Assembly (NCBI GenBank): GCA_016290885.1
Contig: JAEEVN010000001.1
Span: forward strand, 1-64,000
Direction of reading: 5' to 3'
DNA from: Caryophanales bacterium
GTDB lineage: Bacteria; Bacillota_I; Bacilli_A; RF39; UBA660
Length of the DNA: 64,000 nucleotides
Shown: positions 1 through 6,384 of the stretch, piece by piece
Layout: each line of letters opens with the position of its first letter
Position numbering within the stretch: position 1 is the first letter of the stretch
Program-made: the position numbers and the translations under genes
The notes under the pieces: generated by a model
Told to the model about the DNA's origin: nothing
The model's input: only the letters and a program-made list of their open reading frames with translations
The model's database searches: none

Positions 1-1134
1 ATATTTTGGATTCATTAAATTAATCATCATAGCTAAATCTTCTTTAGATGCATGATGTCCTAAATGTTTCTTAGTAGATGCACATTCTACATTTATATTA
101 TCTTTAGCTATTTCATCTAAGATAACAGCATATCTTTTTTCCATACCATCAGCACTAGGCTCAGTTATAAAGATAGTATCTGTTTCTTTTAATTTAATAT
201 ATTTATCATATCCTTTTAATATTCTTTCAAGGTTAGCAAATGGTTTTTCTCTTTCATCAGATATTAACACAACTACACCTTTATCATCAAGATTAGTTAA
301 ATCTCCAATTCTATCTTTATCTACATCTAAATATTTCATTTCGATTGCTTTATTAATTAGTTCTTGTAAACTTTTACCCATTATAACTACTTTACGATGA
401 GTTTTCATTATTTCATTAAATATTTCTTGTACACGATAAATATGAGCTGGCATAATAGTAGCTATTATTCTATCTTCATATTTACTAAATACTTCAGATA
501 TATAATCACTTAATCTATTATGTGGTGTTGTAAAACCAGGTTTTTCTGCATACATTGATTCAGAAAGTAAACAAAGTACTCCTTGTTTTCCAACATAAGC
601 AAGTTTTCCAATATCTGTTTTATAACATCCTTGCATACTACTATCAAATACAAAGTCTCCTGTATAAACAATAGATCCATCTCTAGTATATAAAACATAA
701 GCAACAGCATCAGGTATTGAATGTGTTACATTAATAGGAAATACACTTGCATCTTTACTAAATGCTATATTAACATGAGGTTTAATTTCTTTTAAGTTAG
801 TAGCTTTAACATTATATTCTTCTAAGTCTCTTTTAATTATTTCCATAGTAAACTTAGTAGCATATACTGGAATATCTGGTATCGCACTAACTAAATCAGT
901 AATACCTCCCATATTATCATCGTGTCCATGGGTAATAAATACTCCTTTAATTCTATCCTTATTACTAATTAAATAATCAAAATTAGGAATAATATAATCA
1001 ATACCTAACATTTTATCATTACCAAATTTTAAACCGCAATCAAATACAAATATGTCGTTTTCTACTTCAACAACATACATATTTTTCCCTAGTTCATTTA
1101 ATCCACCTAGGGCAAATATCTTTATTTTACTCAA
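1..1134 (-). CDS. rnj: Ribonuclease J family protein, C-terminus outside the window
   Basis: This gene is missing from the ORF track because it starts with TTG and runs off the left edge. The TTG at 1134 follows AAGGAG with 8 nt spacing, and 378 codons are open to position 1. RNase J is a metallo-beta-lactamase/beta-CASP endo- and 5'-3' exoribonuclease of mRNA turnover and rRNA maturation in the cytoplasm. The family signature is clear: ALGGLNELGKN near residue 8, an ITHGH motif at 68-71, THSIPDAV around 140, TGDFVFD around 160 and a GHHAS motif near residue 365. The metal-binding HxHxDH motif reads HGHDDN (residues 69-74), so the last histidine is asparagine. Deviations here are known in the less active RNase J2 type, so a J2-like role is possible. 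It sits just downstream of rnc with its own promoter. Confidence 0.9.
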   Translation of the reverse strand, partial: MSKIKIFALGGLNELGKNMYVVEVENDIFVFDCGLKFGNDKMLGIDYIIPNFDYLISNKDRIKGVFITHGHDDNMGGITDLVSAIPDIPVYATKFTMEIIKRDLEEYNVKATNLKEIKPHVNIAFSKDASVFPINVTHSIPDAVAYVLYTRDGSIVYTGDFVFDSSMQGCYKTDIGKLAYVGKQGVLCLLSESMYAEKPGFTTPHNRLSDYISEVFSKYEDRIIATIMPAHIYRVQEIFNEIMKTHRKVVIMGKSLQELINKAIEMKYLDVDKDRIGDLTNLDDKGVVVLISDEREKPFANLERILKGYDKYIKLKETDTIFITEPSADGMEKRYAVILDEIAKDNINVECASTKKHLGHHASKEDLAMMINLMNPKY

Positions 1135-1182
1135 AATAATCTTCTCCTTTCTAAATATTTCTAAGTTTTAAAAGACTACCAT

Positions 1183-1211
1183 ATTATACAACACTTTTTA
1201 AAATTAATCAA
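1183..1211 (-). promoter_or_regulatory. Promoter of RNase J gene
   Basis: TTGATT (1206-1211) and TATAAT (1183-1188) are separated by exactly 17 bp on the minus strand. The -35 box overlaps the last codons of rnc, so RNase J can be transcribed independently of rnc. Confidence 0.6.
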
Positions 1212-1869
1212 GTGTAGCTAACTTATCTAAAGCATCTTTAGCTGCTTCTTGTTCTGCTTCTTTTTTAGAAGTTGAAGTTCCTTTTCCTAAAATAATTCCA
1301 TCTACTTTAACTATGCAAGTAAATACTTTTTCATTAGAAGGTCCTTCTTCATCAGTTATTTCATATACTGTAGATTTTTTATCAGTTTGTACTATTTCTT
1401 GTAAAACTGTTTTATAATCATGTAAGAATAAATCTTTTTCTTCTTTAATATATGGTATTACTACTTCATAAACTATATCTTTAACTGTTTTTGAATCTTT
1501 AGTAAGGTATACTGCTGCTAAGAAAGATTCAAATATGTCTGCTACTATAGATTCTTTAGATCTACCTCCAGTTTGTTCTTCACCTTTACCAAGTCTAAGA
1601 TATTTAGGTAATCCTAAATTATTTGAATAACATGCTAATGCTTTTTCACAAACATAACTAGATCTAAGTTTAGTCATTTTTCCTTCATCATAATCATCAT
1701 TTATATATAAAAATTCACTCACTAGAAAATCTAGAATCTTATCCCCTAAAAATTCTAGTCTTTCATAATCTTCACCCTTCTTAGTTTCATTTACATAACT
1801 AGAATGAGTAAAAGCTCTCTTAATAATTTCATTATTTAAATCAATATTATATTTAGTAATAATATCCAT
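1204..1869 (-). CDS. rnc: Ribonuclease III
   Basis: RNase III cleaves double-stranded RNA in rRNA and mRNA processing. The catalytic domain carries YERLEFLGDKILDFLVSE, the signature with the acidic metal-binding residues, followed by a second acidic site in ESIVADIFESFLAAVYL. The C-terminal double-stranded RNA-binding domain ends in KKEAEQEAAKDAL. I move the start from the ORF track's 1908 to the ATG at 1869 (221 aa). The upstream codons lie inside the terminator of the preceding gene and inside a TGATATAAT promoter element, so they cannot be translated from the native transcript. The implied leader is only about 10 nt, with a weak GGTGAT Shine-Dalgarno. The neighbour downstream is RNase J, giving an RNA-processing pair. 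Confidence 0.93.
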   Translation of the reverse strand: MDIITKYNIDLNNEIIKRAFTHSSYVNETKKGEDYERLEFLGDKILDFLVSEFLYINDDYDEGKMTKLRSSYVCEKALACYSNNLGLPKYLRLGKGEEQTGGRSKESIVADIFESFLAAVYLTKDSKTVKDIVYEVVIPYIKEEKDLFLHDYKTVLQEIVQTDKKSTVYEITDEEGPSNEKVFTCIVKVDGIILGKGTSTSKKEAEQEAAKDALDKLATLD

Positions 1870-1885
1870 AACCATCACCAATATC

Positions 1886-1918
1886 ATTATATCAAAAAAA
1901 GTCTTCAATTTGAAGACT
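1886..1918 (-). terminator. Terminator of the zinc-ribbon gene fused to the rnc extended -10
   Basis: On the minus strand AGTCTTCAAATTGAAGACT (1900-1918) is a perfect stem followed by T7 (1894-1900). The T run leads directly into TG-A-TATAAT, with the -10 at 1886-1891. The TAG stop of the upstream gene is the first part of the hairpin. Confidence 0.75.
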
Positions 1919-2786
1919 ATTTTATTTCTGTGAATGAGAATGTTTCAGGTATTTTGAAGTTATCATTAGTTAAATCTAATCCTTCTACTTGAATAATATG
2001 TACTAATCCATCAGCACCATCAAGATACCATGTAATGACCCAAACATTATCACTTCTATATTGAGTAGATAATTTATATGCATCATATGATCCTAATTTT
2101 ACTAATTCTACTTGTATATTTGTTGCATCTGGATCATTTGCACTATAATAACTTGCTTCTTGATCAGCAGCATATTTTGCTGTTGTAGCATCTGGTGTTT
2201 CTTTCCAAACATTTAAAGTTACGATATAAGCTCCTTTTGCAGTATTAGCAACTGTAGAATCATCAACATATTGTAATGCTGTTTCTGCTGCTCCTGGTAC
2301 TTTTGCTGCAGTCCATTTTCCAGGTAATTTTAAATATCCTAATGTACTATTACCTACTACCATGTATTCTTTTTCTTCAGGTGCAGTTGGTGTTGTAGGT
2401 GTAGTTGGTGTAGATATTGGTTCTGGCTCTGGTTCTGGTGTTGGAGTATTTGGTAATAAGAATTTATATGCTATAAACCCTCCTAAACCTAATACTAATA
2501 AAGATAAGATTATAATAACTACTATTAATCCTACATTACTACTCTTTTTTTGTTCTGTTGTACCTGTACTTGTATAAGCAGGTGCTGGTTGTATTGGTGT
2601 TGGATCTGGTATAGGTTGAGTAACTTCACTAACAACCTTTTCTGTTTCTAGTACTTCTGGTTCAGCGTTTACTACTGGTTCAGTAGTCACTGGTGTTGCT
2701 GGTGTTTCAGCAACTACTGGTTGTCCACAATTAGGGCAAAATGTTGCTCCTTCCGCAAGTAGACTATTGCAATTTTTACAATTCAT
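1917..2786 (-). CDS. Zinc-ribbon, single-pass membrane protein of unknown function
   Basis: The 289-aa protein starts with a compact zinc ribbon: CKNC at residues 3-6 and CPNC at 17-20, predicted cytoplasmic. A low-complexity Pro/Thr/Glu linker (about 25-80) follows, then a transmembrane helix (about 86-109, VGLIVVIIILSLLVLGLGGF). An extracellular PTPEPEPEP-rich spacer and a C-terminal globular domain of about 140 residues complete it. The outer domain resembles none I can name confidently; its WKETPD and YRSDNVWVITWY segments suggest a compact beta-rich fold. This zinc-ribbon/TM/extracellular layout is common in Bacillota envelope proteins. It lies divergent to yidD and ends in a terminator shared with the rnc promoter. 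The function is unknown. Confidence 0.75.
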   Translation of the reverse strand: MNCKNCNSLLAEGATFCPNCGQPVVAETPATPVTTEPVVNAEPEVLETEKVVSEVTQPIPDPTPIQPAPAYTSTGTTEQKKSSNVGLIVVIIILSLLVLGLGGFIAYKFLLPNTPTPEPEPEPISTPTTPTTPTAPEEKEYMVVGNSTLGYLKLPGKWTAAKVPGAAETALQYVDDSTVANTAKGAYIVTLNVWKETPDATTAKYAADQEASYYSANDPDATNIQVELVKLGSYDAYKLSTQYRSDNVWVITWYLDGADGLVHIIQVEGLDLTNDNFKIPETFSFTEIK

Positions 2787-2848
2787 AATATCACTCCTTA
2801 TTATTTAAATTATATCACATAATATATTTTAAAATAAATTTTAATTTA

Positions 2849-2877
2849 TTTACTTTACAGTTTGATTATGATAAAAT
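2849..2877 (+). promoter_or_regulatory. Promoter of yidD and the ZnuA-like gene
   Basis: TTTACT (2849-2854), a 17-bp spacer and TAAAAT (2872-2877) precede the yidD ATG at 2893 by 15 bp. A TTGGTGG Shine-Dalgarno lies between them. Confidence 0.5.
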
Positions 2878-2892
2878 TATCTTGGTGGTAAA

Positions 2893-3129
2893 ATGAAAAA
2901 TGTAATGATATTTTTAATAAAAATATATCAAAGTTTACCATTTAGTTCCCATAAAGCATGTAAATATATACCAACATGTTCTGAGTATTCAAAAGAAGCT
3001 TATGAAAGATTTGGTTTCTTTTATGGGACTTATTTAACTATAAAAAGAATAAGTAGATGTGTACCATGGAAACATGATAATATTTATGATCCAGTACCAT
3101 TAAGGAGGAAAAATGAAAAAGAAAATTAG
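2893..3129 (+). CDS. yidD: Membrane protein insertion efficiency factor YidD
   Basis: YidD is a small membrane-associated protein that assists YidC-dependent insertion of inner-membrane proteins. At 78 residues it has the family's size. The conserved core is visible: IKIYQSLPFSSHKACKYIPTCSEY, with the three conserved cysteines in CKYIPTC and SRC, then AYERFGFFYGTYLTIKRISRCVPW and a DPVP tail. It is usually found next to rnpA/yidC; here it is separated from them and overlaps the next gene by 17 nt on the same strand. It is one of only two plus-strand protein genes in the main annotation. Confidence 0.93.
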   Translation: MKNVMIFLIKIYQSLPFSSHKACKYIPTCSEYSKEAYERFGFFYGTYLTIKRISRCVPWKHDNIYDPVPLRRKNEKEN

Positions 3130-3973
3130 TTTTATTATATTATTATTAGGAATATTTTTATTAAGTGGATGCGCAACAGATTCTATGGAGAATATTACTG
3201 TTTACACTAGTATTTATCCAATTGAATATGTTACTAATGAATTATATGGTAACTACTCTACTATATATAATATGTATCCACAAGGAATTAATCCGTTTGA
3301 ATATAAATTAACTAACAAGCAAATAAAAGATTATGGTAATAGTGATTTAGTTATCTATAATGGTCTTGGTAAAGAAAAAGATTATATCGTTACAATGGTT
3401 AATAATAATAGAAAATTAAAAATAATAGATTCTACTAATAGAATTGAATATAAATATTCACAAAATGAAGTTTGGATTAATCCATCTAATGTATTAATGG
3501 TAGCAAGAAATGTTAAAGAAGGTTTAAAAGAATATGTTATATCTGAAAACCTAGACAAAAAAATTGATGATAATTATGAAGCATTAAAAATTAATATTTC
3601 TAATTTAGATGTAGAATTAAAAGAAATGGCAGAAAATGCTTCAAATAAAGATATGATAGTACAAGATAATGAATTAACTTTCCTATCTAAATATGGTTTA
3701 AATATTATTTCTTTAGATAGTGAAACAGTAACAGACAAAATATATAATGATGCTAAGAATATGGCTTCTAGTGGAGAAATAAAATATATATTTGTTTTAT
3801 CTGGATATGAAGAAAACGAATATACAAAGAGATTAAAAGAAGAATATACAGATTTAGAAATAATGTATATTGATCCAATTAATAATATATCTACTGAAGA
3901 TAAAAATGCTGGTAAAGATTATATATCTATTATGAATGATAATATAGATAAATTAAAACAAGAGTTATATTAA
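3113..3973 (+). CDS. TroA/ZnuA-like lipoprotein lacking the metal ligands
   Basis: The 286-aa protein has a lipoprotein signal (LLSGC, lipidated Cys20). Its body follows the zinc/manganese ABC-transporter substrate-binding fold: VYTSIYPIEYVTNELYG at the N-terminus, SDLVIYNGLGKEKD, a long central helix, then SKYGLNIISLD and a second lobe. Each position where the family places a metal ligand is replaced. The usual PHDYEP motif is PFEYKL, the HxWLDP motif is NEVWINP, and the His before the FGYLxxYGL segment is replaced in QDNELTFLSKYGL. The His-rich loop is absent. It may therefore bind something other than zinc or act structurally. It overlaps yidD, with AGGAGG ahead of its ATG, and no permease or ATPase gene adjoins it. 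Family membership is fairly sure; the ligand is unknown. Confidence 0.75.
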   Translation: MKKKISFIILLLGIFLLSGCATDSMENITVYTSIYPIEYVTNELYGNYSTIYNMYPQGINPFEYKLTNKQIKDYGNSDLVIYNGLGKEKDYIVTMVNNNRKLKIIDSTNRIEYKYSQNEVWINPSNVLMVARNVKEGLKEYVISENLDKKIDDNYEALKINISNLDVELKEMAENASNKDMIVQDNELTFLSKYGLNIISLDSETVTDKIYNDAKNMASSGEIKYIFVLSGYEENEYTKRLKEEYTDLEIMYIDPINNISTEDKNAGKDYISIMNDNIDKLKQELY

Positions 3974-3988
3974 ACTCTTGTTTTTATA
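3956..3988. terminator. Bidirectional terminator between convergent genes
   Basis: AACAAGAGTT..AACTCTTGTT forms a stem with T-rich sequence on both strands. It serves the plus-strand lipoprotein gene and the minus-strand CPBP gene, whose stop codons lie in or beside it. Confidence 0.75.
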
Positions 3989-4958
3989 TTCCAAGTAAAC
4001 TAAGTAATATCATTGCAAGTACTGCTAATGTATTTTGAATGAAATGAAAATATATATTAGTCCATAAATTATTAGTTTTATAGTATACACTTGATAAGAA
4101 TATACCAAGAGAACTATATACTAATATATATAATAATTCTTTAATACTTTGAAAATCATCTACTACATGTAATGCTCCAAAAGTAACACCACAAAGTATT
4201 ATAAATAACCATTTTTTATTAAATATTTTTCTAAATATACCTCTGAATAATAATTCTTCAGTAATTGGAGCATAAATACATGCAAGTAAAATAATATATA
4301 ATGGTTTATTACCAAAAGTAGTCATTAAATTAGTTTGATTAGTCGCAGTACTAATACCAGTATAAAGTCTTATTGAAATAGATAATACAAACATTACTGC
4401 AAGTGATATACCAAACATTTTAAATACAAAAGAATTATATTCTCTAAAGTATTCTTTAAAATATTTAAAATCTCTTTTTAAATCTTTATAGAATAGTAAT
4501 AACATCATTAATAATACTGTTACATCTAATGCTATACCTACTATCTTATTTTCAATGAACATAGGTACTATAAACATAAGTCCCATACTTATAATAAATG
4601 CTAATATATATACTATTTTTTTATGATTATGCATTATTTCTAATTTAGGTAATTCTCTCTTCTTATATGGACTAGTTTTCTTAAAATAAACAAATCCAAG
4701 TATACCAGAAATAATATTCATAAGAAAGAATATTATTGATATAGCAAATTCTAATCCCCTATTTATTTCTTTATCATTAAATGAATATCCTAGGAATATT
4801 CCTATACCTATAAATGATAAAGAATACATTACAATATTATATATTTGTATAAATGAAATACTTCCTATTCCAGACATTAACCACAATATAAAACTTGGGA
4901 ATGTATAAATAATCATAGCTATTGCTGCTATTAATAAAAATTTTTTATTTTTATTCAT
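3984..4958 (-). CDS. CPBP-family intramembrane metalloprotease
   Basis: This is an integral membrane protein of 324 aa with about eight hydrophobic segments. The C-terminal half holds the CPBP (Abi/CAAX-like) active-site motifs in order: EELLFRG (EExxxR), FGALH (FxxxH) and HFIQN (HxxxN). These form the zinc site of intramembrane proteases related to type II CAAX endopeptidases. In Gram-positives such proteins are linked to bacteriocin immunity, membrane-protein maturation or unknown roles; nothing nearby indicates which. The N-terminal half is an extra block of helices typical of this family. The start has GAGGTG before the ATG, and an extended -10 TATAAT lies at 4977-4982. Confidence 0.85.
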   Translation of the reverse strand: MNKNKKFLLIAAIAMIIYTFPSFILWLMSGIGSISFIQIYNIVMYSLSFIGIGIFLGYSFNDKEINRGLEFAISIIFFLMNIISGILGFVYFKKTSPYKKRELPKLEIMHNHKKIVYILAFIISMGLMFIVPMFIENKIVGIALDVTVLLMMLLLFYKDLKRDFKYFKEYFREYNSFVFKMFGISLAVMFVLSISIRLYTGISTATNQTNLMTTFGNKPLYIILLACIYAPITEELLFRGIFRKIFNKKWLFIILCGVTFGALHVVDDFQSIKELLYILVYSSLGIFLSSVYYKTNNLWTNIYFHFIQNTLAVLAMILLSLLGI

Positions 4959-4976
4959 TTTAACACCTCTAGTATA

Positions 4977-5012
4977 ATTATAACATAAAAAGAATGCTAT
5001 TTACATTCTTTT
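4977..5012 (-). terminator. Terminator fused to extended -10 of the CPBP gene
   Basis: AAAAGAATG..CATTCTTTTT closes the upstream gene, whose stop codon is in the loop. The T run is followed at once by ATG-T-TATAAT (-10 at 4977-4982), the promoter for the CPBP gene. Confidence 0.65.
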
Positions 5013-5545
5013 CTAAGTCTTAATCTATAAGTTTTTATATATTTATCATGGAAGAATAATGGCTTTGATGTTATGTCTCTTATAACATTAAACCAGATAC
5101 CATCATGACAATTTGGGACACCATCAAATCCTTGTTTATGCCACCAAACACCATTAGGTGCTTTTCTTAAAAAATGATAATCTCCTCGTTGTGAACTATA
5201 GAAATACGCAATAAGCCATGAATAATCAACAATTTCATTACCATTTTCATCATAAGTAATATTTATTATTGTTTGTTCTTCTGGATCTGCTTCTTCATGT
5301 TCTAATTCTAATGCATCTAAATCCATATTTAATCTATCAAGCCTAGTATAATTTTCTTTAACTTCTGAATACTTAGCACCAGTTATATTACAATAAAAAT
5401 CTCCTAATTGAAAATGATGATCATGTCTATCCCCAGGGACATCTAAACCTAGCGCAAATGCATAACAATTTGTGGTCTTTATATTTTGCCAATGATGTTC
5501 TTTTAATACAATTTGACTTCTTATTTCATCTTTAAAATCTGCCAT
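4997..5545 (-). CDS. Cys/His protein of unknown function (NCYAFALGLD family)
   Basis: The 182-aa soluble protein has no signal peptide. It contains an NCYAFALGLDV segment near residue 26 and a DYHFLRKAPNGVWWHKQGF segment near 126. The spacing of a Cys at the start of a helix and a later His in a strand is what papain-like or CHAP-type cysteine peptidases and amidases show. I know no specific family with certainty, so this is an inference from motif layout only. It is the intact member of a tandem pair: the upstream paralogue (frameshifted) shares NCYAYALGLDV, SWLI, FHFVRK, GVWTHK and KTYRLTL at matching positions. The two reading frames overlap by 14 nt, suggesting coupling. A cytoplasmic location makes a cell-wall role unlikely unless it is exported without a signal. 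Confidence 0.6.
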   Translation of the reverse strand: MADFKDEIRSQIVLKEHHWQNIKTTNCYAFALGLDVPGDRHDHHFQLGDFYCNITGAKYSEVKENYTRLDRLNMDLDALELEHEEADPEEQTIINITYDENGNEIVDYSWLIAYFYSSQRGDYHFLRKAPNGVWWHKQGFDGVPNCHDGIWFNVIRDITSKPLFFHDKYIKTYRLRLRKECK

Positions 5546-6120
5546 ATGTACACCTACTTTTCTGATTTAATGTTAATCTATATGTTTTTACATATTTAAA
5601 TCCATTAAAATGACATTCTCTAGGATCCAAAATTATTTCCCCATTGGAATCTTTATTAGTAGGAGCTTCTTTAAAACCCATCTTATGAGTCCATACTCCG
5701 CTCAAATCTTTTCTAACAAAATGAAAATCTATATTATTATCTACTGCTGTATAAAATGATATTAACCAAGAACGAGTAACTGATGAAACTTCATATGAAT
5801 CTCTATGAAAATGTTCTTTAAAACTAGCACATTCTTCTGGATTTGCTCCCCTCTAAAGATTCAAAGTCTAATTTCATTCTTTTTTCAAAACTCATTCTAC
5901 TAACATCAAAAAGGCCATATTCATATTTAATTCTACCAATGGTACCTGGTTGATATGCAAAATTTGCAATACTACGTTCAAATACATCTAATCCTAAAGC
6001 ATAGGCATAACAATTTGTACCATAAATTTCTTCCCACTCTTCTGGTTCCTTTTCAATATCAATTTTTTTGCTTATTTTGCTAGTTGGCATTCTTAATTCA
6101 TAGTCTGGAAAAAATAACAT
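5532..6120 (-). pseudogene. Frameshifted paralogue of the neighbouring Cys/His protein
   Basis: The ORF track shows only the N-terminal part ending in GSKSRRMC. Removing one G from the GGGG run near 5850 restores a reading frame. It continues GANPEECASFKEHFHRDSYEV and ends KTYRLTLNQKSRCTYGRF, co-linear with the intact neighbour at 4997-5545. The start is the ATG at 6120 after a GGGGGAT Shine-Dalgarno, not the track's 6174. The restored product would be about 195 aa with NCYAYALGLDV and FHFVRKDLSGVWTHK. The lesion is a single homopolymer indel, so it may be a recent mutation, an assembly error or, less likely, a recoding site. The region 5546-5823, which otherwise looks empty, is this gene's second half. 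Confidence 0.8.
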
Positions 6121-6177
6121 AAATATCCCCCATTTAATGTTACTTATTCTAATACAAAATATATTAAATAGCAATAA

Positions 6178-6204
6178 AAAAACTAACTTACGTTAGTTAT
6201 TTTT
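6178..6204 (-). terminator. Terminator of tRNA-Ser
   Basis: AACTAACGTAAGTTAGTT followed by T7 lies immediately after the encoded CCA of tRNA-Ser on the minus strand. Confidence 0.8.
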
Positions 6205-6207
6205 ATA

Positions 6208-6300
6208 TGGCGGAGTAGGAGAGATTTGAACTCTCGCACCAGGTTACCCCGATCTACATCCTTAGCAGGGACGCCTCTTCAGCCTCTTGAGTACTACTCC
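6208..6300 (-). tRNA. tRNA-Ser (GCU)
   Basis: This 93-nt class II tRNA has a long variable arm. The acceptor GGAGTAG pairs with CTACTCC, followed by discriminator G and an encoded CCA. The anticodon loop CTGCTAA gives GCU, decoding AGC/AGU. The promoter is TTGACC-17-TAAAAT (6314-6342). Confidence 0.95.
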
Positions 6301-6313
6301 AAACTGCAATATA

Positions 6314-6342
6314 ATTTTAACATTTATTAACATATAGGTCAA
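6314..6342 (-). promoter_or_regulatory. Promoter of tRNA-Ser
   Basis: TTGACC at 6337-6342, a 17-bp spacer and TAAAAT at 6314-6319 precede the tRNA 5' end by about 13 bp. Confidence 0.6.
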
Positions 6343-6356
6343 TAAAAAATAATAAA

Positions 6357-6384
6357 AAAGTGAAGTATTACTACTCCACTTCTT
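6357..6384 (-). terminator. Terminator of the RSH gene
   Basis: AAGTGGAGTA..TACTTCACTT (one G-U pair) followed by T6 overlaps the last codons of the gene starting at 8077. Confidence 0.7.

Noticed and set aside
510-710. 66-aa ORF at the left edge
   Set aside because: It is a shadow within the RNase J gene, which the track missed because it starts with TTG and is incomplete.
5840-5860. Programmed frameshift in the Cys/His paralogue
   Set aside because: There is no slippery heptamer, stimulatory hairpin or internal SD that I can see. A simple indel is more economical.
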